This document shows, in pieces, positions 45,445 to 60,080 of a stretch of DNA of 64,000 nt. Each line of letters begins with the position of its first letter. Positions within the stretch are counted from its first letter, which is position 1. The notes beneath the pieces were generated by a model, which was not told where the DNA came from, ran no database searches, and saw only the letters and a list, made by a program, of their open reading frames with translations. The stretch comes from Phycomyces nitens (taxonomy: Eukaryota > Mucoromycota > Mucoromycetes > Mucorales > Phycomycetaceae). A program made the translations under genes and the position numbers. The DNA lies in NCBI GenBank assembly GCA_022702545.1, contig JAHRBC010000001.1, positions 8,556,001-8,620,000 of the forward strand, in the 5' to 3' direction.

Positions 45445-46098
45445 CTCTGGATATTCCTGACTGGGCTTAATGAGATGTAATGGCAGCATCCAGAGCCAGC
45501 TTGTGTAAATATATATATGGGGTCTTTATGGATCAGGAGCTTCATGTGCTCCTTGCTGGAACCGACTGATAACAATGCACATCCTCAATGTTGAATAAGA
45601 TAGAGATAGTCCACCATTATCTATATTAATAATATTAAAAATATTAAAAAAATAACAATCTTTTATTGGAAATGGCAGAGTGACCAAGATTATACAATAT
45701 ACATAATTTGTATATATAATTGTGTACATGGGTATGTAAATATATATGTAATTGTATGAACAAGATGTATATAAAAATAAAAAAAGGAATGAGGGAGCAG
45801 ATTTTCAAAGAATGACAAGAGAAATATATAAATATGAATAATATATCTAAATAATATATAGACTTTTTTTTTTGAAAATGTGGGATGGGAGTTGTTTGCT
45901 TATAAAGATAGATATGTAAGCCAAATGAAAGATAGAGGACGGTCTTTGATATGTGAAGGGAGAGGATGGAGGATATTGAGGGTCTTGTTTTTACCTAATG
46001 GCTTAGTGATAACAATAGTAATAATAATAATAAAAGGAGAGGAGAGGAGATCGAGCAGGTTTTTTGGAGTGGTGATTTGTTGTTTGCAGACCTTTGCT
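45205..46098. other. AT-rich intergenic with (TA)n tracts
   Basis: Promoter side of the BSD-domain gene and 3' side of the MIT gene. It holds TA runs at 45306-45328 and 45410-45440 and a (TAA)n tract near 46020. Open frames here are low-complexity or antisense shadows. Confidence 0.5.
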
Positions 46099-47220
46099 TT
46101 ATGGGGCAGACATCCTGCGGTGCTCCTTGTATCCTGGTGCTTCTGTGTAGGCAATACCTGCCTTGAGAATTGCCGTACAGCCAGTGTAAAGGGCATCTGT
46201 CAGCATACGGTGGACCTCGTACTGCTGATCGATCTCGACTGCCTTGGCGACACCCTGTGTTGCAAAATCCCATGCACGTTGACGGATATGGTATGCTTCG
46301 TCTACGGACTGGAACCCTGACTTGGCATAGGACACTGCGGAAGAAAGGACATCTGAAATGATTGGTTAGATATGCGCATGCGAGAATCTGTTTTATATTT
46401 TTGTACCTGGAAGGGGACTTCTCTTGAGTGCAACAGCACCCAAAATGGCTGCATTGATAACAAGTCCAGAAAAGCCATAAGGTTCATCGGCCGGGACGTC
46501 TTTTTCATCCTCTTCAGTGGCTTCGACGATGCTCTCTAGGTCGAGGCCTTTGGTTTCCTTGAATTCGACCAGCTTGCGTTCCAAGGCAATCTTGAGTCTA
46601 GGATCAGACTCGACTATTGTAAAGTGTTAATGGTTAATATATAAATCATTAGATATCCAAAATTGCTTACTTGGCAGGGCACACAGCATGCGTTCAAGGC
46701 CCATGAGATAGAGATCGGTGGCCATTTGGTGGTTGCCAGCCTGGTCCATCTCTGTGGCTACATTGATCAGTGTTACACCGTGATCGGTCTGCTTCTTGTC
46801 AATCGTGACTTCTTCGATAAAGGCAGGCTTGAGTGGCGATGGAGAGGCTGCGATTGAGCCTCCACTGCCAATTCCCGAGGAAAAAGAGGCTCGTTTCCAG
46901 ACATAGTCTGAGATCTTTGTCAGTCGAGAAGAAGGAGGGCCTACTTTCTCGTATGGCGGGGGAGGAGTGGAATAGATCCGAGGTGAGCCCGGGGCACTGC
47001 TGAACGACCGAGGTGCTCCGGGTGGAGGATAACGGTATTCATTGGACTCGTAGGAAGGTGTGTTCATTGAGGTACGACGACTGACAGGAGGGCTAGGTAG
47101 TAATTCCTTGGCCTCTTTTTTGGAGTAGCCAGGAATCCAGGCAGAAGCATTGGTGATGTGCGAGCCGACTAGAGGAAGTCTGTCGGCTTGGGACATGAAA
47201 CTTGAGACAAGACTTGTCAT
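46099..47220 (-). CDS. MIT-domain protein
   Basis: Three exons (47220-46671, 46613-46407, 46352-46099), 336 aa. The second intron has an ATATCTAACC branch site. A proline/serine-rich N-terminal half (about 1-135, with PPPGAPRSFSS, PPPPYEK) precedes a MIT-type three-helix domain (VTLINVATEMDQAGNHQMATDLYLMGLERML...). The C-terminal half is helical (FSGLVINAAILGAVALK, AYHIRQRAWDFATQG). MIT domains bind ESCRT-III tails or microtubules, so an endosomal trafficking role is likely by family. No AAA ATPase domain is present, so it is not Vps4. A poly-GAA/CTT tract lies just upstream of the start. Confidence 0.82.
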
Positions 47221-49895
47221 TGAAAAAGGTTGGAGCTTGGTAGCTAGATTTAGAGTGTATCGATGGTGATAAAGAAGAAGAAGAAGAAGGGGTTTGTCAA
47301 GTTGGCCGAGGTCCTTTTATTGATCCTCCAGTCTAGTCTCACGTGCAACTCAGGCCAACCACGCGTAGCACAGTGATGCAGCGCCATGTGAAGTCGCCAC
47401 GAGCCAAATTGATATTTCAATCCAACTCTCATGTTGTGAATACTTGGGGCTTGATCGAAATATGATGACTAGCTGGCATGGCATAAGGAATATATCGAAC
47501 TCTAAAGAAGTGTAGCGCCACCTTGTTTGCAGTCCAAACAGCACAAGCACTCTAATCATTCTTATGAATAGAGATTATGATTGACATTTGATTTCCAAGA
47601 AGTATCTTGTAAATGGCACTCTTGATGGCCTTTGTGCTGTCCCACCTTTGGTCCACCTTTGGTTCACCCCCAATAACTTCCATCTTGGTCCTTGGGCAAG
47701 TGATACCCTCTTGATGAGAACACGATCTGGTATGTGATTCGTAAGGCTTGGTTTCATATAGAAATATATCCTACATTCAGATTAAATAAATAACGGTCTT
47801 TCCATAGGTTGTGTCACTAGATTTCGGGTGAACCAAAAAGGTTGTTTCTATTATTCTGGTGATAGAGCCATCTTATGCTATTTCTCTCTCTCTCCAAAGG
47901 AAATTCTGTTTATAGATTAAGAACAAACTCTTTGGACATCTCGGCAAAAGATGACACCTAAGCCTAAATTCCCCATGAATCCTATTTTATTACACTCAAC
48001 ACTTGCTCTCTTGATACCTTTAATAACATCTTGCGGCTGACATGAGATTGTAGCAATCTAATAAATTATATTTTTTTTGCTGTAATTCTGGTGGCCTCTT
48101 AGTGATCCACCCCATGATAGGGTGCAATATAATTATATATAAAAAATATATATAATTATATATTATATATACTATATAAAAAGTATTCTAGTCAGTGCTT
48201 CCGTGGGATGAAACAAGGGCGTGTGTTTCATCAACCAGCCTCTATTTCTCCTAGTCTGGCATCACCAAACCAGCCAAGAACCCATTCTTGATGCTTTTTT
48301 GGCGCTGACAAACATATCATTTTCACTACAGATTGACATTCCACTTTTTTGGCTGTCCATTTGAAATCCTTGGATCCAAATAGAAATCCATCAGAATTTT
48401 GCTCTTGTTACAATCAAATCTAACTGAATAACTGTCTGTATTCCCTAAACTTTCACATGTACGATTTTTATGTGTGTGTATTATATTACTCTTTAATATA
48501 AATAAAGAAATTTTATATTCAATTTGTATTGATTTGTATTAGTTTGTGTGGCGTGGTAAAGAGTCCATGTAACTAGAAACAAGGCACTTGTTTTCAAATA
48601 GATTCACAAATCTGTCTATGAGACATTTCTATAAAAAAAAAGAAGTATTACCAGATTCTGGGAAGCATAAAGGAAATATTCAAACAAATAAATAAATAAA
48701 AATAAAAATATGGTTATAGTATAAATCTATAAAATTATACAATGAGAATTTATCTTTTAATTATTTTTTGTGGGGAAAAATATATACGTGTATTATAAAA
48801 CAGAAAAGTTGCGATTGATAAATCATTTTTATTTGCGTAGTCATGTAACCAATCAGAGTGTTTTATAACGCATATTTTATTTTTGGATCGCACAATGTTT
48901 GCTGTGCCACAATTGCAATCTTGGGAATTTGCTGGCAAAAAATGTCATTCTATATTTCTTGTTTGTTTGATAGGTTTTGGCACCCATTATCGTCATTAGT
49001 TTATTTTATTTTTTATTTTATTTTTGCATGGGATCCCTTTGGTACCTATATGTCTTATCCTCTAGTTTAAATATTATTTTTTTGAAAGAAAAATTCCAAA
49101 TCACATTTTATCAAGAACCAATAATTATTTTAAATATCCAAAAGAATTTTCACTAATGATTAATATGTTTCAATACACATTATATGTATGTATGTATGTA
49201 TGTATGTGTATATTTTGATAAAATACCAGTGGTTTTAAACTGATACACACAAGGGGGTCAATTCGTTTTTGTACATATTTAATTTGGGTTTACGTGCATA
49301 CGCATTTATTCATGAAAATAGCAGGGTTCTCGTACAACATAATGGAACAAAGTACGCCGAAGTGTCCCGGTTAAGGCGATTTCAATACAAATGTCTTGGA
49401 AGAAGAGTATTATCGCAATGATCCTTGACCCTTTCTTAATAATAACAACCATGGCAAAAAACAGTTTCATTTCCGTATTCCTTTATCTTTATATCCATGT
49501 TTCATCCTTGAACAGACTATCCTTTTATTTCCGGTTATTATTTTTTGGGGGGCCTTTGCTCAGAATCCCAACCCCCCGCCAGGTCCACCACTTGTTACCC
49601 TCAAGACCATAGAGAACTTCAACTACTTGTGGGTTGCCCTTTAACTCTCTTTATCTCTAGAGTGTATTCTATAAATCGGACAACCGGCACCAAATGGTAG
49701 CTCAAACTCTCCCTTATTGACTGGCATGACCGGGAAAAGTTCAATCTCAATCCTTTGTGCTTTGAAGCTGTCTTACGGACGTGTAACAAAGTTAGTAATA
49801 GCTTTTTTTTATATATACAATTATTTTCAAACATAAAAAAGCAAAAATAATCAAAATCGAAAACATCATCTCTTTACTTCTTTTACATAAAAAAC
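47221..49895. other. 2.7-kb intergenic region, no supported gene
   Basis: Holds AT-rich palindromic runs near 48128-48180, a (GTAT)n tract at 49185-49207 and small unconvincing open frames. The last 60 bp before 49896 are the promoter-proximal part of the TM2 gene. Confidence 0.5.
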
Positions 49896-50405
49896 ATGTC
49901 CGCCGAATACGGAGCCGTCCGCACTCAGGATGAGGAAGCACCTCTTTTGAACATCCAGATTGAGCCCGAGACCTGCTGGCAAAAGACCAAGCGCGTTCTC
50001 CATCTCCATGGCCATCGCGTTCTCATCACCTGGTTGATCATCATTGCTGCCACTGCTGTCCTTACCCTCTCTTTCCACTTTGCCCTTGTCCCCACACAGC
50101 GTCCCTCTGAGGATCCCGTCGAGGACTCTCCTGTTGACTCTGAGTGCATCTCTGACCGCAGCTGGTTCTTGACCCTCATGCTCTCCATCTTCTTTGGTCC
50201 TTTCGGTAAGTTTTGTTTGATTATGATTTAGAGCGTGTATTGACAGGTCATTCTAGGTGTCGATCGTTTCTATCTCGGATACGTCTTCCTCGGTCTCCTC
50301 AAGCTCGTTACTGCTGGTCTTGGTGGTATCTGGTGGACCATTGATATTATCCTTATTGCCCTCAATGTCCTCAACGACCATCCCGATGGTTGCCACCTCC
50401 GTTAA
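49896..50405 (+). CDS. TM2-domain membrane protein
   Basis: Two exons (49896-50205, 50257-50405) joined across a 51-nt intron, 152 aa. A cytosolic N-terminus (with EEAPLLNIQ, dileucine-like) precedes one hydrophobic helix (VLITWLIIIAATAVLTLSF) and a short luminal loop with a cysteine. The TM2 domain follows: a helix LTLMLSIFFGPFG, the family DRFYLG turn, and a second helix (WWTIDIILIALNVL). The protein ends GCHLR. TM2 proteins are small membrane proteins of poorly defined function. The TM2 hairpin split by the intron right before GVDRF is unambiguous. Convergent with the PRMT1 gene. Confidence 0.9.
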
Positions 50406-51013
50406 AAAAAAATCTCTTTGTTAATTCCCTCTTTTCTTGTCACACCCTTTTTGTTTAAATACCGTTTTTTCCCAAAAAATAATAATGATAATAATACTTG
50501 AAACACTTTACATCAACCCTTGTCTTGCCAAGCCAAAGCACAGGAAAGCATTTTTATTATATAACATGTATAAATATAAATATTGATGTTGCATTTAGAT
50601 GTTAAAGTCTAAATAAGCTCCTGTAGTAGTAATATGATCTTGATTGCTATACTGATGTCATTTTTAACAAAATATAAATTGTTGTGATTTTTTTAGTTTT
50701 AGTTTATTTTTAAAAATAATAATAATAATAATAATTAAATTTGGTCACTCTGGTTCACAACTAATTGAAAAAACTTGCGACTGTATTGGCCAATAGATTT
50801 GTTGTAAAGAAATTTTATCTTTATGGTTATTTGTTTTCCAAGTATGCAAATGTTTATTAGGAAAAGAGTTCATGAAATTTACAAAACGGTTAAATTTGAA
50901 AGAAGAGAGAAAAAAAGATGACTTGAAATATATTTTTTTTAAGAATTATTATTAGGACCTAGAAACACAATGTCAGTTATTTGGCTTTGATGATCCCTCT
51001 CTCTCTTGTTTAC
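50406..51013. other. Convergent intergenic spacer
   Basis: 3' regions of the TM2 and PRMT1 genes; AT-rich with a (TAA)n tract at 50716-50736. No gene seen. Confidence 0.5.
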
Positions 51014-52310
<1,297 letters not shown>

Positions 52311-53091
52311 GATTAGGAAAGAGAATGAAGATCTAAGGAGAAAAAACAATACTTTTTTTTTTCTCTTCTTTCTTTCTTCGTCAAAAAGTCAACAGTCACT
52401 TTTTTTTTCTTTCGTTTTTTTCAACGGAGTTTTTATTGCCATAAAAGTACATCTTTTTTTTTTAATATATATTTTTTTATTTGGTTAGTATTCTATTATT
52501 GTTCTCTAGGCAATGTAGAGGCGACCGTGAATTGATAGAGTCAATTGAAGATATTGATGGTATAAAAAGTTCAGTGCAGAATCTCCATGTCTTCTCTGTC
52601 TATTTAAACGCGGAATTCATGCATTTTCAATTTTTGTTCTTGGTTGATTTCTAGTTTTAGAGTAAAACTGATTTTAATTGGTTAAAAATAATTATCCTCG
52701 GCCCACGCAAGGTGACAGATTGAAGATGTTTCAAAATCGGGAATACATTTGAAACTGCTGGAACAACAAAAGAAATGGAATTACTAGCTTGCAAAAATAT
52801 ATCACCATGTTATATATATATATATATTAGATCCTGGCTTGCAAAGTAAGTGTTCTGCAAGTTGAACGATTCAGTGAATATTTTACTATTCTTTTAAAAA
52901 AAATATAGTACATTTTTTTCTTTTCTTTTCTATTTACAATAGCCGAGAATTGAAAAGGAATATATACACCTTTGCCAGCATTTCTGCACAAAATCTGAAT
53001 AGAAAATGCCTGCATTGTTTTTTTTGAGAGAGAGAAAAAAAAGGCGAGCAAAGAGCATGTATAATCCAATACCTCTTTCTTTCTCTTTATC
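52311..53091. other. Divergent region, PRMT1 and F-box copy 4
   Basis: Poly-T and CT-rich runs near 52340-52475 are the upstream side of PRMT1; a (TA)n tract sits at 52810-52827. A CT-rich stretch just before 53092 fits the F-box promoter. No other gene. Confidence 0.5.
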
Positions 53092-54909
53092 ATGACCTCT
53101 ATCCTTCCGCGCGACATACTGTTATATATTGGCAGAATACTTCAACCAAAAGACCAGTTGACGTGCGCTTCCGTCTGTAGAGAATGGAGAGAGCCTTTCC
53201 TAGATGCTCTTTGGGGTGTCTTCAATGCATCGGAAGACAACATAAAAGAAATTTGCCAAATGATTGACCAGGACAGCCCATACAAAAAGAATGGCCACCG
53301 TGTATGTGCCCTTAGGTCACTTTACCTCGAGTCATATACTCAAATAGAGTTTCAAGCACTACAGTATTTCTTTCCCAACATAGAGTATTTTGAATACATA
53401 CAGTATCGTCGAGGACCATCTCTTAATATAGAAATAGTCGACTGGGACATTTGGAAATCTTTAACACATCTATGCGCACCTCTTGGAGTTTCCATAAAGT
53501 TCTTTGGCTATGACCATGTCTTTAGACACCTATCCTCACTACCAAACCTTGTGCACCTTTCGATCAGACGAGATTTTGTTACCAGCAGAGAAATAGATAT
53601 TACCTGGGAACAGATCACTGCCCTTCACGTTTACCTACCAGATCTAAAATTCCTAGAAAACGACCTAGCCTTGGGCTCTATACCACAAATAGCCATGGAA
53701 TCTATACAGACCGTCGACCAAGTAAAAAGCGTAACGACAGTCAAATACGGATCAATTAGATTTAGCAAGCTGTGGATACTTTTCTTTGCCCAAATGTATC
53801 CAAATGCCCATACCTTGTCACTTGGATTCATTTGGAATGGATACACTGATGAATCGATTTTCTATGAGGACCAGTCGACCCTACCGTTTGAACCCTTTAC
53901 TTTCTTTCCTGGCTTAAAAAATCTAAATATTGCCGGTCTACATTGTGCGCCTCATACAATAGTTTCGATTTTCATAATATTCGAAAAGTTCAACGTCCCA
54001 GTCAAGCGTCTAAGTGTCCGTGCTTTATTTAATGGATCCGAAAACCGGTTGAAAGAAAGAATAATTGCCTCGACTAGATGCTTTTCAAAGACACTAGAAA
54101 CCCTGCATCTTCTTATGGCCTGCAATGAAGAAAAATTGGTCGGGTCCAAAATCAATATTGACTTGTATTCTAGCCTGGTTGAATTGTCGATTTCCAACCA
54201 CGGGCAAATCATCGAATTAGACAATATCATTGACAACTGCCCAGCCTTGAGATCATTGATGGTGACCAAGGCATTTTTGACTTTCAAGCCCTCGCGAACA
54301 AACACCGTACATCCCTTGTCAGAACTAGGTCTCGAGAGTGTGTCCTTGAAGTCATATGTTATGTTTTTTGTATCTGTACGCTGCAAGAAACTGAGGATTC
54401 TAAAGATGAAGACAATAAGGCTTTTTGATGACTATTTTGATGAATCAGGGCACATAGTTCTTGATATGCCTTTTTCTCAGCTGGACAAAGTTGCAATCGG
54501 CGAAATGATGTGTGATGGTTATCATTGCCATTTGTATTTGATTGACCAGGTACGATCAAGCCAATCAATTGCATATTTTTTGTTTTACTAATAATTTTTT
54601 TTCCCTTATTGCTCCTAGATTTTTCCTCCTCAGTTAAAGTGGTATCATCTATGCAAGGGAAATATAAACGGGGAAACGGTAGTTATGGAAAGAGAGCTTA
54701 GTATAACTGATATTGGAATTTGCAAGTCATATTTCAATGATTTCAAAAACATGGTCTTTTATGACCGAAAGCTCAATGGTATTCCTAAAGGACACAACTA
54801 CGATTTGTTGTGGGCAAAAGACTGGAAGAAAGATCTTCAGTTTGGCTATATAACAGTTCGATGTAAATCAGTCAAGGATTATTACTTTTATTCTCATGAC
54901 TATGTTTAA
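53092..54909 (+). CDS. F-box/LRR-like protein, copy 4 (one intron)
   Basis: Exons 53092-54549 and 54619-54909; the 69-nt intron has a TTTACTAATA branch site; 582 aa. The F-box is at the very N-terminus (ILPRDILLYIGRILQ...CASVCREWREPFLDALW). Body and landmarks follow the cluster at 20-26.6 kb: DWDIWKSLTHL, LPNLVHL, FAQMYPNAHTL, a CKKLRILKMK strand, then WYHLCKG where the others have WFHLH, and LQFGYITVRCKS near the end. It differs from those three by shorter length and by the intron placed just before the WYH block. Likely an SCF substrate receptor; target unknown. Confidence 0.87.
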
Positions 54910-55320
54910 TCCGTCATACTTGATAAACTCTTTTTTGTTTGCTTGAAAGACTCTGCTTTAAACAAGTTAAAAAGGTACATTTATGTGTGGGTATAGTTGG
55001 AGTACAGGTAATTTTTATGTGGTACCAAGTGCAGAGTGTCTAGATTATTGATAATCATATTTCATGACTGATATATTCATTTATGAATATATTCTGACAT
55101 TTTGTCATATACATATCACCCTATAAATTTCTTGTCTTTACATTTATCTTGCAGCCTTCAAGATATTACCGACACTTTATATTTGTATACTTTGAGGCTA
55201 TACAAGCTTTTACATATCAAGTATGTAGGACATGCTTAGAATTTGAATCCTCATGTGCAACATTCAGAGCCTTTTTAATCAAGGAAAAACAATACACTCT
55301 CTTTTTTGAATCTATTTCCA
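54910..55320. other. Intergenic between F-box copy 4 and its broken relative
   Basis: AT-rich with a small palindrome around 55060-55100 (TTCATTTATGAATATATTC). No gene seen. Confidence 0.5.
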
Positions 55321-57125
55321 ATGATTTTCAAACTACCTCTTGAAATTGTTTCGCTTGTTGCATCGTATCATTCACAGCAGGACCGAATTACTTGCTTAGC
55401 AATTTGCAAACATTGACTACCAGTATTTCAACGCTCTCTTTGGCAAAAGATATCCCTCGACGATACTTTTTTTTAATTTTTTTTTTTACAAGATACCTAC
55501 AAAATCAATGGCTTCAGAGTACAGCAATTACAGATAGCTTCAAAGCATAGATTTTAGAAAACAATACTTCGTAGAACTGTAACAGCTCTTTCCACGCACA
55601 AGACATCTTGAGTTTCTAGTGGATGTTCAGCCAGGTCTGTATACAGTGGATATATTTGACTGGAGTATTTGGAAATCTTTGACACAGCTAGAACTAGCTT
55701 TGGACGATTCGATACGAGCATTTGGATCAGAATCCACATTTGAAAAACTCTCTATTCTAAAATTCCTTGTTCGTTTTAATATGATCTCTGACTCGAAGAA
55801 CAACAGCTATCCCTGTTTCAGATGGTAAAACTTTGAAGCATTTCATCGATATCTACCAAGACTGGAATGTATAAAATCTAATTACAGTATTGCCAATATA
55901 TATCATTCAGCAACTTGAAAGCGATAAAGCATATCATTCCAGCAGTAACTGTCAAGAAATTAAGGTGCAAGAATAACTTTTCTAACTTCAATATCCACTG
56001 GGTGCTATACTATGGATTCAAGTATCCAGATCTGGAGACTCTAGGCTTCAAAATAATTACTGGAAGACGAAGGATGCCACTCCCCAACCCAAAATATTTT
56101 AAAACCTGAGATTTCAAAGTACCCAGACATGTTTTGCTCCCTCAGAACACTGGAAATAATTGGCAGTGCTGACTATACCGAGAATATGATTCCCTAGTAC
56201 TATATACTCAAGAAATCCAAATCACTGATTGAGAAATTGTTGATAAATTTCCATACTTTCCAGCAAAGAGACCAATTGTTCAAAGACGCCATTGATTTAA
56301 CAAGCAATCATATGACAATGTTGAAATACTTTGAACTTTCCTTAATTATTTCCAGCCATCCGACAGACGGTCTACCAATTAGGATGATTAAATATTCTGT
56401 ATTGGTGTCTTTGGATATAACCCTATCAGGATGTAGCATTCAAATAGATCGCATATTAGATCAGTACCCATTATTGAAATCCTTCAAAGTCAAAGGACTT
56501 GTCATATCTCTCGGTCAATATAATAACCCTTCTCCGCATGGATTACGGGATTTGGATATCGATTGCCAAAAGTTTGATAACGATATTATGAGCTATGTTT
56601 CGTTTCGTTGCAGATGTCTGAGGCAACTGAAGCTAAATGCTCATGTACACAAGCACCGTCGAATTGATCGTTGTTTTCATATATTCGACATGGCCTACAC
56701 ACAATTAGATGAGCTAGTTACAAGTAGCATTATAATCCTGTCAGGAGAATGACAGCTTTATTTTACCGAGGAAACAGACGGGTGTGCACGAAACAACAAT
56801 GTAACAGCTATTCCAACTATCCAGGATCCACAGACCCAGGAGATCCGATCAAGGTGCTATGCTCTAGAGGGAGAAAAACAAATATTCTGGTATACCAGAA
56901 ATACTTACGACAGTATAGCTTAGCTCTCAAGATGCTTGAAAAATCCAAAAGATCCTCCTCAAACAGGCACTTATAACCCGCTTTCATGAAAAGGGGTATG
57001 AAAAAGAATCTTCATCCATGTCAAAAGATTATTTGACCCCATTTATCAATGGAGGCTACTTGATATTTAAATTGAGATCTGTCAATAATTGTCGCTTTCA
57101 ACCCTATGAGCTGTACTATAAATCC
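55321..57125 (+). pseudogene. Broken F-box/LRR-like gene
   Basis: Begins with ATG and an F-box (KLPLEIVSLVASYHSQQDRITCLAICKH), where codon 32 is TGA at 55414-55416. The paralogues have tryptophan at or next to this place (CRTW/CKTW). Further pieces stay recognisable in shifting frames: DWSIWKSLTQLELAL (55660-55700), FKYPDLETLGFKI (about 56020), CRCLRQLKLNAHV (about 56610) and FDMAYTQLDEL (about 56690). A tail near 57060-57110 resembles the family ending. At least one stop and several frameshifts make it a pseudogene, most like copy 4 next door. Confidence 0.8.
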
Positions 57126-57439
57126 CAGTACGTCAGCACAAGATCATGTATAAGCCTTGTTGCTTTTAGTAGTGGCACCATATAAACACTCTATTAGTTT
57201 TTTTTTGCCAATATGTTACCTATATTATTTTATCAATCCAATAAATATGTGTAAACCTATCAAGACTTAATTGTATGAAAGCAGACGACTTTATTAGGAC
57301 AAGAAAAACAAAACATATATCAAGTCTATCATGTATAGCCACCCAAATATCATACAAGAGCAGCAATATACGTACACGGATCATGCTTCTAAAAACACAA
57401 AAACACTCAGGCATTGTTTGCGGATTGAGTTATATGGCT
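57126..57439. other. Intergenic, nothing recognised
   Basis: AT-rich stretch between the F-box pseudogene and the right-hand LTR-like repeat. Confidence 0.45.
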
Positions 57440-57709
57440 TGTTAGTATCTTGTAAGGGAAATAAGAATACTGTGAGAGTGTTATTTATTGAAGAAAGAAT
57501 ATTATGATTGCTTATATATTATTATTCAACTTCCCTTGTAATTAAAGTCCCTGTCGTGCAATGGTTGGCTATCACTGTAGCAGTGTGAAGTGTACGTGTG
57601 CTTGGTGCGTAACTGTTCCTGAGATGTTAACTTGCCAGGGTCATTAGCAAGTAGTAACCGGAGATCGGTTGTGGAGTATGTATTTCACAACTGTGGTGTG
57701 TATACCACA
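57440..57709 (+). mobile_element. LTR-like interspersed repeat, copy 5
   Basis: Starts TGTTAGTATCTTGTAAGGG (like copy 2) and ends TACCACA (like copy 1). It directly abuts the right duplicated leader exactly as copy 1 abuts the left one (TAGAGCATCTTAATTGAAGCG follows both), so the repeat marks the proximal edge of the duplication. Confidence 0.6.
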
Positions 57710-60080
57710 TAGAGCATCTTAATTGAAGCGTCGTTTATAAGAGCCGAAGTGTCAGTTATACACCAAATGTCGGGTTCATATTATTTTTTATTTAAAAGAT
57801 GCTATCACATCCATATATCTCACTGTAATAATACAAAAGCAGCAGATATATATCAAACATCATATATCACCTGTACTTTCAATTGACAAAGAATATCAGT
57901 TATATATATTTATATAGACCATTTTATGATCATCCGCTATACATGCTGTTCAATGACAATGCTAATATTATTATGTTTGTAAAGGTTATCATGGCCAAGA
58001 TGCTACAAAAAAGGGTAAAAGTTCTTTGACTATGATTTCGACATTAGATTAGCACATCATGGTAATGACAAGATGTATTGAAATGGCATGTCAAGACCGT
58101 TTGACATGAAATCTCTAAAGCTTGTATATAAATCTTACTGGAATATATATATATATATTGTAGCAGTAGCCCTGGGGTAAATATTGTATGTCTTATCTTC
58201 ATGTAATTTTGAAGAGATTTTATTCCTGAATAAAAAGCGCACGGGCCATTTCAGAGTAACGTACAGAAACTAATCGCCGTTCAAAGAAGTACCACTGTCT
58301 TTAAAGATATTCCCACACCGATGAACACCACCTTTCAAACTGATACTATACGATTTAAAAGTTCTTTACTTGTTTACTTGTTTCTATTGAAAAAGAAGTA
58401 GTCTTAACATTAGTTCGGTCAAACTTATTTACATACAAATATGCGCTTCCATATATGGAGGAGCAATACATTCCCACACTTTGATGACTTCATCACCTGA
58501 AAATTTTTCTATATCTTAGCGCACTGGGGGCGAGGTTTTGTATTTTTCTCTTTCCCTCTCTCTTTCCCTTTCATCGCCGCAAACCAATATTTGGATCCAG
58601 GTAAGTACAAATATCTTTCCATCTCCTCTTCATCCATATTCCATCTCATACTACACGCCCTTTATAACCATAAAGACGCGTTATTGATGATGGATGGATG
58701 TTTTTCACGTTTGGATCACTGTATTTTTGCCACAAGAATTCAAATTTCTTCTTCTTATTTTCTGTATTATTAGGAATCTATCCATCTACCACTGTCTGAG
58801 CAAGTCAAAATGGTCTTATAATCATGTTCTGAAGGTCCGCTTTGTGCTCAACAGCCATCCACCCATCGTCATTCTACAAGGAGCGTTTCAAAAAATTGAA
58901 ACATTTTTCAAGGGCATGTCAAGATGAGAATTGCAAGTCAATGCCATTAGATTGCAAGTCAAGATGAAAAGTGACCCCATTCCTTTTCAATAAAAGTTTT
59001 CATTGCAAAGAAGCCAACTGCTCTTTCTACTGGTGGTTCACTGACTCCAACATGAGTATGTCAAAGTCTTGATGTCAGACTGCTGGGCTTGATGAAAGAT
59101 AGTTCTGACACTTACATGGGCAAAGGTCCACTTTAAGACCCCAGAGCCTTCTTTCGATAGCTCGTTATCTGGCATCAATAAGACGTTGATAAACTTTTGA
59201 CAGCAGCTACCAGTCTTGATGAAGACCGTCTTCGGTGGCCATTCCCCTGGACCTAGCATGGAAACACCAAAGTCTTGACTTCGGAAAGCTCAGCTTGATG
59301 AAATATGGTTCCAACTCTTTAGCGGGTGAAATTCCACTAAAGGGCGCAGACCCATTTTTTAATTGCTAGTCTTTCGGTACCAAGGCAACAACTGCGGCAA
59401 TCCTTGATGAAAACCTTTTCAGACTCTTTCAGGGACAAACAGCCATTATGAAGAGTCTGAAATGTTTTTCAGTCACACATGTTATGGTACCAACATGCAA
59501 GTCAAGAATTAATGATACCAGACGGCTAGAGTTGATCAATATGACTTGAAGCTCTTTGACATATATATATATATATATTAAAGATGCTGAACAGTTGTTC
59601 AAACACAAGTGATGCGGTGACAGCACCTGAATACCAATACATACCTTTCAAGCCGCCGGACTTCATCATAAAATGGTCGAAACTCTTTCAGGATAAACGT
59701 CCAATATAAAGATACCGATTCATTTCTAAGGATCAAGGTGTTAAGCCTGCCAGTAGAGACCATGTGGTGTAAGTTTTCAGGTTGGTGGTAGACATCGACG
59801 AAAATAAATGTATGCTAAGACTAATATTTTTCTTGTGTACATTTGTAGGTTTACTGGTCAGTTTTCATCCGCATGTCCAGGCCAGGCAGACTATCAGGAT
59901 GGTTCAAGACGGGGTTGGTGGAGGGTTGTAAGCTAAGTATGAATGTGTTGCTGTTAATCGGTTTTGTTTAGTTCTAGATCCAGTGCCAGTTTTCACTAGT
60001 ATGCCCAGTCCTAGTCAGTCGTTTCAGTTGGTTGGGAAGAATCGGGGATGGTGGTGGGCTCCAAGGTAGGTATAAAGTAG
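57710..60080 (+). repeat. Right copy of duplicated leader segment
   Basis: Direct copy of 1170-3540 with sparse substitutions and short indels, such as an extra CTTGTTTA near 58370 and a shorter TA run near 59560. Candidate introns at 58601-58773 and 59769-59848 keep exactly the lengths of their left counterparts (173 and 80 nt). Confidence 0.9.
58500..58600 (+). promoter_or_regulatory. Promoter-like segment of candidate ncRNA (right)
   Basis: Same CT-rich tract, G-rich box and GGATCCAG/GTAAGT junction as at 1960-2054, identical over most of its length. Confidence 0.4.

Noticed and set aside
45880..46320. 146-codon plus-strand frame
   Set aside because: Antisense shadow of the MIT-domain gene's last exon; no motif.
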